A stretch of DNA of 64,000 nucleotides from the NCBI RefSeq assembly GCF_002878395.1, contig NC_061116.1, positions 122,629,059 through 122,693,058 on the forward strand, given 5' to 3'. Made by a program: the position numbers and the translations under genes. This stretch comes from Capsicum annuum. Its lineage: Eukaryota > Streptophyta > Magnoliopsida > Solanales > Solanaceae. The notes beneath the pieces were generated by a model that made no database searches, was not told the DNA's origin, and saw nothing but the letters and a program-made list of their open reading frames with translations. Shown piece after piece: positions 22,698 to 34,493 of the stretch (the first letter of the stretch is position 1; every line of letters begins with the position of its first letter).

Positions 22698-23019
22698 TGG
22701 TAAAGCTCTAACATACACTCAAATTGAGGTGTAAACCAATCGTCATTAATATATTTACCCAACTAAGAGTCAAGTTTGAATACACAAGGTGTGAAGATGT
22801 AAAATTTAAGACCTATGAGTGGTGGTAGTTAACAAGATGTTAACTCATATTGCAAAATTTAATAACAAATAAAAGTAAATGGGGGGGGGGGGGTTAGTTT
22901 GAGTAATCTTGTAACAACAATGTTTGAACACTAGTATGAGATTAAGATATCAAAAAGTGTAAAAAATGGAGAGAAGCCTTAGGGTTATGCAATCATAGGT
23001 GAGAGTCATGCATAGGTTG
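22698..23019 (-). mobile_element. 5' LTR of element B, downstream part
   Basis: Aligns with 14248-14560 of the 3' LTR (shared CCCAACTAAGAGTC, CAAATAAAAGTAAATGGGG and GCCTTAGGGTTATGCAATC). The G run here is 13 long (22881-22893) against 6 in the 3' LTR. It is interrupted at 23019 by element O and continues at 33701. The last five bases, GGTTG, are the left target duplication of O. Confidence 0.85.
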
Positions 23020-25068
23020 TGTCACACCTTTTTTTACCAAAAAAGTTTGATTCTAAGTTTCAAAGGATTTTTATTATTAAACTGACTAAAAATAAAAATT
23101 TATTTTGAAAAGGATTTTTTTTACATTTAAACTCAGAGTCGCTCTTGCCTTAAACTTAGTGTGCCAAGTCACTTTTGGAAATCCCTTTTAAAAATATTTT
23201 TGACTCTTTTAAATTGATCCACGAACATAGATTCTGGTTAAGGAATTCTATTGAATGAGGGGAAAGTGTTAGGCACCCCTCAGTTCTGTGGTTAAACCAT
23301 GGTCTCTTCGTGTTATATATCAGCTAGTACGACACTATGAAATGTATAAACCAACAAACCACATAAATAAGAAAATAAATAACCAAAACAATCAAAACTC
23401 CAAAAATAGTGTCTAGTCAAATTTATTACAAACCCAAAATAAAGATGCTGAAATAAAAACCTAACTATTCTAATTACCCTAGCTATGCTTTACCCGGTGC
23501 CTCGATCCTTGATCACGAGCCTCATTTGCATACATGATACTTCGGGGCATTCCACGGTGAATAAGTACAATGTGCATTGGGCAATTCCCCAACAAATAAA
23601 TACAATTTCAATTTCGTATGATAAAATAGAAATTATTTAACAAAACATCCAAATATTCAACAATCCACAATTCTTAAATTTGCCTACCCAACCTATTGTT
23701 TGTCTACCAATTTTGAACTTGCATGATACTATGACATTCAAAAACATCAAAATTTGTTTTGAATTGAACCAGTAATAATAACTCAAAACAAGTCCACATT
23801 CACTTTTATCACTTGTTCAATTTCCTCCCTAATTTCATTCCTAATCACATGTTTCATCAATATTAATAAATCATTTTGCTCTTTTTAATTTTTAACAACC
23901 AAATCCAATATCAATCATATACACATGACAAAGATCGAAGTATAGTAAACACACAAGTTGTTCACATCACAATAGTAATTAAAATTTATGATAAAAATAG
24001 AGAACGAGAGTAGAAATGGACCTAAATTAATCTTAAAAGCAAGTATCACTCAATTAAATAAAATGGAGTCCACATCAAGAACCTCAAGTCAAACCAAATC
24101 ACTGATTTCAACCTTAAACTCATATTTACCCAACCCAGATGCTTTTCTAGATGCATTTTGGCACCGCGATCTACTGGTCATGGTTTTTCTGGTGGTGGCT
24201 CGCTATGTCGGAGCTCTGAAGGACCCTGCCAGTAAGCAAAATAATGTTTCCCAGTGAGATTTTGCTGGAGAATTAGAAATAGGGGAGGATTTTAATATTA
24301 TGTGGGGACTATGGATTGTCACATTTGGTGATGGAATGCCGATTCCAATGAGAAAATTTCTAGGAACCCAAAACCATCTAGCCTTCTTCTCTCATATTTC
24401 ATCTCTCCTTTAATTCTCTCTCATTTTCTTACTATATCTCTCTATTTAACATTTTTTCCTCATTGTTTTTGCTACCCTAATCTCCCTCTTAATTCTTTAC
24501 TTTTTTTTTTATCAATCTCCTCCATTTTTTTTAATAGTTGTTTGCCTATTTTCCACTAGTTTTTCCTTTCAATTCCTCACTATGTGTATAGGTCCAGTGT
24601 GTATGTCTTTTGTGAATCTTTCAGTGGTGTTGGTGTTTATAGTGTGTTGTTATTGGGTGGTGTATTACTACTATGATGTGAGTGAATACATGTGAGAATA
24701 TATGCTATCTCTAATTATGAGGGTGTGTTTGTTGTGTATTTTTATGAATAGAAATAGTGAGGTTCCCCTGAGTGTACAATGAGGTGTGTAGGTATATGTA
24801 CAACTATGTATATGTAGGTATTGTATTCTGTTATGGTGAAAAAGGAAAACAAAATATGAATAGGGAGGTAGGGTATGAGGAGGCATGTGGGTAGGGATGG
24901 TGAAGTTGTGAGGTATCAAAATTAGTTAAGGTAAGTTTTTATATTTTGTTGATAATTTATTTTTATTTTTTTAGTGGAGGGATCATCATATGGTGGTTAG
25001 GTACATAGTACGGTGAGAGTAAATGGATAAAAGTTGACTTTTGAGAGAGACAACATTATATGTCTACA
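23020..25068 (-). mobile_element. 3' LTR of element O
   Basis: On plus it runs from TGTCACACCT to TGTCTACA and aligns along its length with 31663-33695. Landmarks: GAGTCGC near 23137, TTAAGGAATTCTATTGA near 23238, GGGGCATTCC near 23542. Open frames inside it, such as 23988-24257 and 24671-24919, are not conserved coding sequence. Confidence 0.85.
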
Positions 25069-25084
25069 TCATGCTCCTCTTTGG
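25069..25084 (-). other. Polypurine tract of element O
   Basis: The minus strand reads AAAGAGGAGCATGA directly before the 3' LTR start (TGTAGACA), the expected position and composition for plus-strand priming. Confidence 0.6.
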
Positions 25085-25575
25085 CTATAAACACATTATT
25101 TTTAGACATAGAAGTAGATAACGAGATAGAATTTTGTATCAATCATTATTCAAAAGAAAGAAATAGAAGAAAGGAGGGCAATTGAGTCTTGATTTTGTGC
25201 ATTTTACCTATCTTAAGTTACGTGGGAGTCAAGTCACATGTAGTTTTAGGATTGACAAGGATAAGGACTATACCGAGTTGGAGAGTTGAGTAAGGCCCTG
25301 TCAAGGTTTGAGTCTGCAGCTCTGTCATTACATCAAAAATTAAAATTAAGTTAAAAAGATAACTGAAATTACAAAAAGTCCTATCAATGCAGCTTCTCTT
25401 GACTCTTGACTTGAGTGTTCAATGCTTCCAAAAGTGACATAAGATCTGGTCTTCTTTTGATTGAACTTTGAGAATAGATACTTTCTCTATACGAAATCTG
25501 GAGTTGGAGAGGAACTCAAAGTTGACCATGATCTGTAGATGGTATTTCTAAATTTGAAACTGAGTTTGGAAATCC

Positions 25576-26186
25576 TCACCCTATTCTCCAGATGGGCTCC
25601 TGACTTGCAATTTCTTCAACTTGTTGCTTGACTTTTCACTTTTTCACCATATTCTCCAGGCAGGCTCCTAACTTGCTATTTTTTTAATTTGTTGAATTTC
25701 AATTTCTTCACTTTGTTACCTGACATTCAATTTCTTCACCCTGATGTCCAGATGGTCTCCTGACTTATTATTTCTTTAATCTGTTGACTTTCAATTTCAT
25801 TACCCTATTCTTCGAGTTGGCTCTCAACTTGTAATTTCATTACTCTATTCTCTGAGCGAGCTCCCAACTTGCAATTTTATCACCCTATTCTCCAGGCGGG
25901 CTCCTGACTTTGAATTTATCACCCTATTCTCCGGGTAGGTTTCCGACTTGAAATTTCATCACCCTAATATCTGGGCGGGCTCCCAACTTGCAATTTTATC
26001 ATTCTATTCTTCAGGTGAGCTACCGACTTATAATTTTTTTACTCTATTCTCTGGGTGAGCTCCTGACTTACAATTTCATCACGTAATCTCTGGGTGGGCT
26101 CTTGACTTGTAATTTCTCTACAGTGTTCTTTAGACAGGCTTCTGACTTATAATTTTATCACCCTATTCTCCAGGCGAGCTTCTATA
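25576..26186. repeat. 39-41-bp minisatellite in O 3' region (about 13 units)
   Basis: About 13 diverged units resemble CCCTATTCTCCAGGCGGGC followed by TCCTGACTTGCAATTTCATC. Starts can be read near 25579, 25647, 25739, 25803, 25843, 25882, 25921, 25961, 26001, 26041, 26082, 26121 and 26160. The last ten are in regular tandem order; the first three are spaced by extra sequence. Unit-to-unit differences are large, so the array is old. Confidence 0.9.
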
Positions 26187-26969
26187 CAGCAACACCACCA
26201 CTTGTTTTTCTAGAAATGAGGAATTGTGCCTCTAAATATTTAAGCTTTGATGCTTTTGAGTTGAAGGTAGCAAGTGTTCCTGTTTCTTACAAAGAAAACT
26301 TGTGAGTTTAAAACAGAGTAGTTGGATTGCGACTTTGGCTTTTGAGTCAGTTTCTCTTGAACTTATCCCATTTAATTTTTCTTTCAACTAATAGAATATA
26401 TCATCGACTTGTTACACCATTAACCCAAACTTAGATTACTAAAAGTGACTCAAAAGCAAACATAGTATCTCTATTTTGCTATGTTTCTTCGATAAATCCT
26501 TCAAACCTTAGTATTTCCTTGATTTCCCAAACTTGTTTTCTAACAAAACTTTCTGCTTTTCTTGTTTAAACTTACAATCATGTTTCTTTTATGTGTTGTC
26601 CTTTTGTCTTACTTTGTGAAATTAAAGAAGTTGGTAGCAAGTTTTGAAATCCTTTCTCACTTGTTCTGATATGGACTAAACTCAAAAACATGAGAAAAAT
26701 GATTTTCTATTCGAATGACAGACTCAAAAGCACAAAAATAGAAAAATAAAGAAGAAAGAAAAGACGACATGTGTCTTCTTTTTAAAAAATAGAGAAAAGA
26801 AAAAACTTATCAAAAAATGGAAGTCAACTCTAAAGATTATGACATGCATTTGGATTAGATTGTCTGATCTTTCCATCCAAACTCTCATCATTTGTTGTTT
26901 AATTAATTTCCCTAAAACTGAGTTGCTTCCTTAGGTCAATTTCACTTATAGACCTCATTCGTCTAGTAA

Positions 26970-27360
26970 CACCTTGAAGGGTTTTCACCAACAAGACTCT
27001 CATTTTTCTTTCTCTCAGCTCCTCATTTCCTTATGGTGTTCATGAGGGTTTTCACCAATGAAACCCTTATTTTCATTTCTCTCAATCTCAATGCCTGTGA
27101 GGATTTATATCCATGAGACTCTCTGCCATTTTCATTTCTCTTAGCTCACCATCGTCTTGCAGTGTTCATGAGAATTTTCACTAATAAGATTCTATGAGAC
27201 TTTCTCATTTTTATTTTTCTTAACTCACAATCGTCTTATGGTGCCTGTGAGGATTTTCACCGATAAGACTCTCTCATTTTTATCTCTCTCAGCTTACCAC
27301 TGCTTTACTTTGCCTGTGAAGGTTTTCACCAATAAGAATCTCTCATTTTTATTTCTCTCC
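26970..27360. repeat. 52-80-bp degenerate tandem array in O 3' region (six units)
   Basis: Six units each hold a GTTTTCACCAATAAGACTCT-like core, a CTCATTTTTATTTCTCTCAG-like part and, in most, a CTCACCATCGTCTT-like tail. Units begin near 26970, 27037, 27091, 27163, 27240 and 27309. It is separate in sequence from the array at 25576-26186. Confidence 0.85.
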
Positions 27361-28729
27361 TGATTCCTTATGCTGACGAAGACAAGTAGTTCCTAAAATG
27401 CATCATCATATATATATTGCATGCTTAGCCCTTTCATTCTCAAAGATTGGTCTAAAGGTCTTTCTTTGGTTGTAACTTGACTTTTGGATAGGGTTAGAAA
27501 GAAAGGATGGTATGAAGCTCAACGAAACTTGAAGTAAGGGGGACTTATAAGTTTTTGGAATCGACTCAAACATTGAAGATTATCTCATGCCCTAGTTTAT
27601 TTTGACTAGTAATTCTAAATTATGTATTTGGTTGGACCGAACCCAGACATAGTTCTGGCAACTTGTTCTTTTGCTTGATTCTGATTTGTTTTCTCTTTTT
27701 TTATTTCATTGGCTCTTTTTCTCTTTGGAACTTTTTCTGACTCTATTTTCTTGACACGTCTCTTTTCTTTCTTCTTGACACATTTTTCTCTTTTTTTGTC
27801 TTACTCTATTCTTTTACTCGACGCTTTTTCTTTTAAAATTTGTTGACACTATGTTGATTTCAAAAGAGGGGTATGAAAGAAGAATAGAACTAAAACTCAA
27901 ATGAGGTAAACAGAAGATGACACAATGTTTGGATAACAGAAATAGAATGCCTTTTTCATAGCAATCCTTAAAAATGTAAGAACATAACATGCAATATTAA
28001 AGTGGGAGATGAAAGTCATTTATGACCTTTTTTACATCACTAACTTTAATTGATCCTATGTGTCACTACTTCTTCTACACTTGTCCAGTATAAACTTCAC
28101 CTTTAATGTACATTTCTCACATCGAATGACCCATGCTTCCATGAAACTGATTTTCTTTTATTCCTCTTGATATCGGATCATGCATCAACTATTTGACCTA
28201 ATTGAGGTATATCTTTCAATTGATGACCAAGTTATTCTTGTGATTCTCAAAATAATTGCCTTAATTTTAAAAGAAGTCTTCAACTTGGTCAGTAAATGTC
28301 TCAACACTCTACCTATTTTCTCAAATGCTTTTTTTTCTAACTTCAGCCCTCTGATTTAATGTTTCGTGATTAAACTAGATTTTAAGATCAGGCTGAAAAT
28401 TTTGTAAGTATGTCATATCATTAGAACCAACATAAAATATATTATGTAAAGAAGACAAATAAACAACATAAAATAATACAAAATTACAAGAGACACCATA
28501 TTTCAACAAAAGGAAAGATAGAAGGGTTTAAATGAAGATGAAAGAAAAATAAAACAAGATAGATTTCGAAATACACCCCAAAAATAATTTGAAAAATAGA
28601 AAGAAAAACAAAACAAACTACCAACAATCTTTCCTAGTAAGGAGACGAGTGACTTTCTAATTGCTGAGCTTGACATCTTAGCCGATAATTTGCACATCAC
28701 CATGACTAAAGCTTTCACCACTGCCAATG

Positions 28730-30170
28730 TTCTACACCATAATCGATTATCTTGAATTATCTTTTCTATGTCTCTTTACAAATCATGATAATCTTCAATA
28801 CCGTGATCCTGAACATCAGAATAATATGCACATCGTACAATAGGATCAAAATTTCTTGAATGTGGGTCAGGAGTATACCCAAGGAGAAGAGTGATCATAC
28901 CCCATTATACTAATCTCTAGAACAAACTAGTATATAATTCTTCAATTAGTGTGAAACTATCCCTAGGCTTATGTCTTTTTTCATTGTTTGTCTTAGATCG
29001 AACATCAAGCCTAGAAGGGCTTTGATATGTTTGTGGAGTTAAAGGATGACTATGAGGAGTTGGTGTGCACCATTTTAAGTAAAAAAAAAAGGGTTGAGCA
29101 TATGGTTGTGTGCTATGTACTGGCTACAGAGGTGGGAAAATGGAGAATAATGGATTTTAGGAGTTATTATATAGAGCTTGGGTATGAACTTGGGCTTGAG
29201 ACTGAGGGTAACAATGATGTGGTCTTCTTGGACATACCCATTGTCCAACTACAATAACAGCTTTATCTTCCTTACTCTTCTTCCCTTCAATTTCGCTTAA
29301 TTGATTGCCATATCAACCCAAATGTTTGACAAAATCCTCTTGTCCATCATGCTCCTCAAATTTTGATATCTCAAATCTTGGAGGAAGGTTAACACTTGAA
29401 TACATGCCCCAATATTTATATGAAACATCTTCTTTACCCACAAGTCCTATGGAACTTTTCATAGAATTTTCTACACTCTTTACATTCCCAACCATTTTCT
29501 CTGGCTCTTCTAGTGCTAGGCTTCTTATTAAGAAATTTTGATAGTCTAGTTAACTTAAAAGTAGGCTCAAGAGTATAGAAATGATCATCGATAGTATTGA
29601 ACATGGGTTCACTAGCAGCCTTGGGAAGTAAAACCATTGGGTGGATAGCCAAAGTAGAAGCCTCAGTAGAGGGTTTAGCATCAAAATCACAGACGATATG
29701 TGGTGTTGTGAATGTAGCAGGTTTATACTAAGGAGATAAAGAAAGCGTTGTGGAAGTATTGGGATGCAGTTGAAGCGGAATAAATTCTGAGGAATGTTGT
29801 GGTGCATCAACAGTCGAAAACTGACTTTACAATTATGATGGAAAACTCTAGGTATTTGTAGGGTCAATAGTGGGAATGGATGAGGAGGAAACCCACTGGC
29901 CCAATTTCGATGCATTTCCTTCATTTGTTTCCTTAGTCTCAAAATTTCTTGCTGTAAACTCTAATTTTTTTGACTCCTTGTTTGATCCATAATGTCACTC
30001 TCCATATCTTTGTTGGACACAACTAACTCTTTCTTGGATTTGGTGTGATGTGGAAGACCAACCAGCATGCCACAAACCAACCACCTTAAACTAACTAAAC
30101 AAGAGATAACAAATGTGTCAGAGTTTAACACTTTTTCAAAACTTTTTTTCCTTTTTGAAAAGATCATCGA
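28730..30170 (-). pseudogene. Gag of element O (Ogre/Tat-type), broken
   Basis: Read on the minus strand in several frames: MDQTRSQKN and QQEILRLRKQMKEMHRNW (helical N-terminus, 30000-29880), a proline-rich stretch, SEPMFNTIDDHFYTLEPTFK (29600-29550), KSVENSMKS, DVSYKYWGMYSSVNLPPRFE and ISKFEEHDGQEDFVKHLG (29490-29313), an Ala/Gln/Pro-rich tail with QALYNNS and PYAQPF (29230-29110), and FDPIVRCAYYSDVQDHGIED (about 28850-28795), a decayed zinc-binding motif. This order is that of Ogre/Tat Gag. The central capsid part between HLG and the tail is mostly gone. No pol domain follows. The plus-strand frame at 29027-29257 is antisense to this gene. Confidence 0.75.
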
Positions 30171-31640
30171 ACCCTAGAAGGGATCCTATGTATCTAACCC
30201 TCTAGAGGGGAGAATTAGGTATGCGTAGGTCTTAAATTTTGGCCAAAAAATGACTAATCAAATATTCTTTGTTTTTCTTTTTCTTTTTCTCTTTCTTAAA
30301 CCTTTAAGAAAAAAACAAAATAACAAATTTTCAAAAGAATGGACAAAAATCTATTTAAATATTTTTTAGCTTTAAAATTCCTATACAAAATGAAACCTAT
30401 GATTACCAAAGAAATATCTATTTGGGTTTTCGATTTGCATTTCATATTAAAATGAAACTTGAAACTATTAAAGGAAAATATTTTTGTAATTTCTTTTAAA
30501 TATGTATATGAAATACCTACTCTAAATGAAGTGTGAAAAAATCTTTGTTGGATTCTTTTTAAATAAGATCACCGAACCCAGGAAGGTTTGCCTATGTATC
30601 TCACTCCCGAAAGAGGAAAATCAGGTGTGCGTAATTCATCTAGATCGAACAATTAAACAATAACTAACGGACTGGACCACGACTTGAGGAACATGATCAA
30701 AACAGACAATGAGAAATATTAATAATTTTTTTTTTTAATTTGACACCTCAAAAAATGACACCAACAACTACAAAGGGAATTTTTTCTTTTTTCTTTTTGC
30801 ATTTTCAAATGAAATTGTTCAAAAAGAAAGCACCACCGTAAATAAAATATTTTTTTGAATTTTTCGATGTATAAAAATATGATGACAGTAAAAGAAAAAT
30901 TATTTTGGCATTTTCGTTGTAAAATAATTCTACCATCTTTTTTTTAATTTTTCTTTTATAAACAAACTCCTATAAAAATCTTTTTGAAATTTTTGAGTTA
31001 TGAATGCATACTAAAGGGGAAAAAAGGTAAATCTTTTTGACCTTTTGCTTTTTCTTTTTCAACTATGAGACTCTTTTTTTCTTTTCTTTTCTGCCTAGAC
31101 ACACGTTTTCCCTTACTTCTAGAACATGTTTCTCCAAATCAATTGATCAAATGACCCTATTACCTTCAAAGATGCAATAATTAGCACGTAGGGATGCTTT
31201 AGGAGTGAGTCTCCTACAAAGGACTAAGTGGATCCCGCTAGGTCTCAATATGATGTAGCTAAGCATGACCTAAAGGAAGACCTAGGCTGGGGTCCACTAA
31301 CAAGGTTATTCAAGAGAGCATATGATTGATAGTCATTGCAATTTCTTTCCACCTACTACATACATCTGACAGCTCCTCTTCTAAAATAAGGGTGACTCAA
31401 CTAGAGTCCGTGTACATGGCATGCACTCCGGAACTTGTTGCGAAGAATTGACTCGAAATAATGCATATGATAGAAGATATAAAGCGGTAACACATAAGAG
31501 AAAACTGTAAACACATAGCACATATGCACCCACCAATGATTAAACAATAACACAAATAATAACACAAATAAAATTTCTATTCACCTATAGTGTCAAACTA
31601 TACTAATACAAGTCAAAAAATAATCTCGAATTCTGAGAAA
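30171..31640 (-). other. Leader of element O between primer binding site and gag
   Basis: About 1.5 kb of A/T-rich leader. A segment with GCCTATGTATCTCACTC and a following GAAAATCAGGTGTGCGTA occurs twice, at about 30560-30640 and, more diverged, at 30160-30235. The part at 31190-31440 has mixed composition without a frame. Long leaders, sometimes with an extra gene, are usual in Ogre elements; no extra gene is visible. Confidence 0.5.
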
Positions 31641-31658
31641 TCTCCAATAGACTCACCA
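31641..31658 (-). other. Primer binding site of O, tRNA-Arg type
   Basis: The minus strand reads TGGTGAGTCTATTGGAGA, four bases after the 5' LTR end. It is a decayed TGGCGACTCTGCTGGGGA, the tRNA-Arg complementary site used by Ogre/Tat elements. It fixes the orientation and the clade. Confidence 0.75.
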
Positions 31659-31662
31659 GAGC

Positions 31663-33695
31663 TGTCCACCCCCTTTTACCAAAAAAGATTTATTTCAAGT
31701 TTCAAAGGGTTTTTATTATTAAAGTGACTAAAAATAAAAATTTGTTTCGAAAAGGATTTTCTTTTTTTACATTTAAACTTAGAGTCGCCACTTGACATAA
31801 ATCTGGTGTGCCAAGTCACCTTTGAAAATCCTTTTTCAAAATAATTTTTGACTCGTTAAAATTGATCCACGAACAGAGATTTCAGTTAAGGAATTCTATT
31901 GACCGAGGGAAAGGTGTTAGGCATCCCTCGGTCCCGTGGTTTGACCATGATTTCTTTATGGTGTATATCTTCTAGTACAATCTATGAAATGTATAAACCA
32001 ACAAAACACATCGACAAGAAAACAAACAATCAAAACAATCAAAAATTCAAAAATAGTGTCTAGTCCAATTTATTACAAACCCAAAATAAAAATGTTGAAA
32101 TAAAAACCTAACTATTCTAATTACCCTAGTTGTGCTTTATCCTATGTCTCAGGCCTTGATCACAAGCCTCCTTTGCCTACATGATACTTCGGGGCATTCC
32201 CTATTGATTAAATACAATGTGCCTTGGGGCATTCCTCGGCAAATGAATACAATTTTAATTTCATGCGATAAAATAGAAATCATTCAACAAAACATCCAAA
32301 TATTCAACAATCCACAATTCTTAAATTTGCCTACTCAACCCATCGTTTGCCTACCAATTCATAACTAGCATGATACTATCACATTCAACAACATCAATAT
32401 TTGTATCAAATTAAACCACTAACAATGAATCAAAACAAGTCCACATTCACTTTTATCAGTTGTTCAATTTCCACCCTAATTTCATTCCTAATCACATGAT
32501 TTATCAATTTTCTCTTTTTGGTATTTAAAATCAAATCCAACATCAATCATATATACACGACAAAGATCCAAGTATAGTAAACACACAAGTCATTCACACC
32601 TACAATAGTTATTAAAATTCAAGATAAAAATAGAGAACGAGAGTAGAAATAGACCTTAATTGAAGCTTAATATCAAGTATCACTTGATTAAATAAGATAG
32701 ACTTTGCACCAAGAACCTTGAGTTGAACCAAATCACCACTTTTGACCTCAAACTCAATTTTACGTAACCCGGCTGTTTTTTTGATGAATTTTGGCATCGG
32801 GATTGATTGGTAACGAGTTTTTTGGTGGTAGATTTCAATATCAAATCTCTATGGGACCCTGGTAGTCAGAAAAATAATGTTTCTCGATGATATTTAATCG
32901 AGAATAAGAAATAGAGAAGGATTTTAAGATTGGGGAGGCTGCAGATGGTCGAATTTAGTGAGGGAATGCCAATTTTGATGAGAAATTTGTTGGGAACCCA
33001 AAACTATTCGGCCTTCTTCTCTCGTATTCCCTTTATTCTTTTATTCTCTTTTATTTTATCATTATACCTCTCTATTAAAGATGTTTTCCTCACTATTTTT
33101 GCTACCCCAATCTCTTTCTCAATTCTTCACCAATTTTTATCAATCTCCTTTATTTTTTCTAATAGTTATATGGCCATTTTTTCACTGGTTTTTCCTTTCA
33201 ATTCCTCACTATGTGTGCGCATCTGGTGTGTGTTTTTTTTGTGAATCTATTGGTGGTGTTTTTGTGTGTAGTATGTTGTTACTTGGTGATGTATTATTGC
33301 TATGAGGTGAGTGTATGTATTTCAGGATATATGCTCTCTGTAACTGTGAGAGTGTTATGTAGTGTATTTTTCTGAATAGTGATGGTGAGGTTCCCACGAG
33401 TGTATAGTGAGGTATGTGAGTATATGTCCAGCTATGTGTATGTGGGTATTATTTTCTGTTATGGTGAAAAAGGAACACAAAACATGAATAGAGAGGTTGG
33501 GTATGGGGAGGCACGTGGGTAGGGGTGGTGAAGTGGTGAGGTGTCAAAATTTGTTAGGGTAGATTGTTATTTTTTGTTGAGAATTTGTTATTTTGTTTTT
33601 AGTAAAGGGATCATCACACTAGGTGAGGTACATGGTATGGTGAGGGTAAATGGGTAAGAGTTGACTTTTGGGAAGGACAAAATCATGTGTTTACA
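31663..33695 (-). mobile_element. 5' LTR of element O
   Basis: On plus it runs from TGTCCACCCC to TGTGTTTACA, 2033 bp, aligned with 23020-25068. It is followed by GGTTG, the target duplication. Small open frames inside (for example 32930-33244) are not shared with the other LTR and are not taken as genes. Confidence 0.85.
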
Positions 33696-33700
33696 GGTTG

Positions 33701-34493
33701 CCAATTATTCATCCAAGTATAGTCAAGGGTTTTGGGTAGGTTAGATTACGAGGTATTGATGTTAATCTTTCAATAAAACACCAAACTAGCAAGTGGGTTC
33801 TTTCAAAAACCTCACAAGTGTATCAAATATACCAACCTACCACCTCAAGTAGCATCCTTATTTCTAAGATATGTTATTAAATAATCTAACTCAGGTTATT
33901 GTTCACAATTGTTCCTCACCCATATCCCCTCTTTCAAGGATGATGTAGGTTCAACTATTCCTCATTCATATCCCCTCTTTCAAGGATGATATGGGTTCAA
34001 GGGTAATTGGGGTTTAAAACCCCCAATTCTTAATTAATCATGGAACAAAAGCAAAACCCATAACCAATAACTAATTAATTAGAGAAATAATCAACACTCA
34101 TACATTAATCACCACCTAATCAAGCATAACCACAAAAGATAAATTTATCTACTTATGGTAATTAAGGAAAGAGATGTATAGAAATTAGCATTCTTTTCAT
34201 CCATGAAAAGCAAAATTAATATAATCTCTAAATTTCAAATTCAACAAAATAGCTAAACTCTCTTGTAGGAATCACTTACAATTGTTTTACACTCACAATA
34301 ATATTCTTCACTCTCCAAAATCTTCAAATTTGCTACTAGAATAATGAAGGGTTGTGCCTTTTATATTTTTGGACTGATCTTTATGAAATTACATCACTGT
34401 CCTTGAAGTATTCCTTGATGTTCGTGAGCTCTCCCTTTTTCACGATTGTGACTCTCACTAGTGCATTAGCTCGAGATTGTAGTTTCTTTGCCT
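33701..34493 (-). mobile_element. 5' LTR of element B, upstream part with putative promoter
   Basis: Continues the LTR interrupted at 23019 (shared with 14560-14650: CCAATTATTCATCCAAGT, TGATGTTAATCTTTCAATAA). A TATA-like TATAAAAGG on the minus strand lies at 34357-34365, with CACGATTGTGACTCTCAC and GAGCTCTCC-like decayed dyad motifs upstream of it on that strand (34410-34480). A short duplication CATATCCCCTCTTTCAAGG lies at about 33930 and 33967. The canonical LTR start is missing at the right; sequence of another element begins by 34522. Confidence 0.7.

Larger units (their letters stand above)
25085..28729 (-). other. Long 3' untranslated region of element O
   Basis: About 3.6 kb between the last readable gag and the polypurine tract. 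It holds two tandem arrays (25576-26186 and 26970-27360) and T-rich filler; no gene is recognised. The 75-codon frame at 28727-28503 is hydrophobic and low-complexity and not a known domain. Ogre/Tat elements are known for long, tandem-repeat-rich 3' regions, which fits. Confidence 0.6.
23020..33695 (-). mobile_element. Ogre/Tat-type LTR retrotransposon O, gag-only derivative
   Basis: LTRs of about 2.04 kb (5' 33695-31663, 3' 25068-23020, minus orientation) flank a 6.6 kb interior, with a perfect 5-bp target duplication GGTTG at 23015-23019 and 33696-33700. The primer binding site matches the tRNA-Arg type used by Ogre/Tat elements. The interior holds a long leader, gag remnants (30170-28730) and a 3' region with two tandem-repeat arrays. 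I find no protease, RT, RNase H or integrase. A gag-only element of this kind would need enzymes from a complete relative. The LTR pair differs often (roughly one base in six to eight in the first 250 bp by eye), so it is old although it is the youngest layer at this site. Confidence 0.85.
14248..34493 (-). mobile_element. Athila-type LTR retrotransposon B, split by element O
   Basis: On the minus strand the order is 5' LTR (to about 34493, interrupted at 23020-33695 by element O, then to 22698), tRNA-Asp type primer binding site, gag, protease, RT, RNase H, integrase, a 2.3 kb 3' region and the 3' LTR (14993-14248). The FMDxFS polymerase motif, the PBS and the DNA signature after integrase mark it as Athila-type. 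All genes have stops and frameshifts. The far end of the 5' LTR is missing: no TGATGAGTGG start is found before D2 begins at 34522, so the element was trimmed after insertion. The left flank is CTGAC; no partner remains on the right. Confidence 0.85.

Noticed and set aside
25576..26186. Direct repeats of about 40 bp that might suggest a CRISPR array
   Set aside because: Units abut directly without unique spacers, they are strongly diverged, and the surroundings are a plant retrotransposon.
29027..29257. Plus-strand open frame of 76 codons
   Set aside because: It is antisense to the readable gag of element O and has no recognisable domain.
33209..33397. Minus-strand frame rich in His/Ser/Thr/Pro in LTR O (similar frame at 24671-24919)
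   Set aside because: Both lie in the TG-rich part of the LTR; the frames differ in length and product between the two LTRs, so they are by-products of composition.
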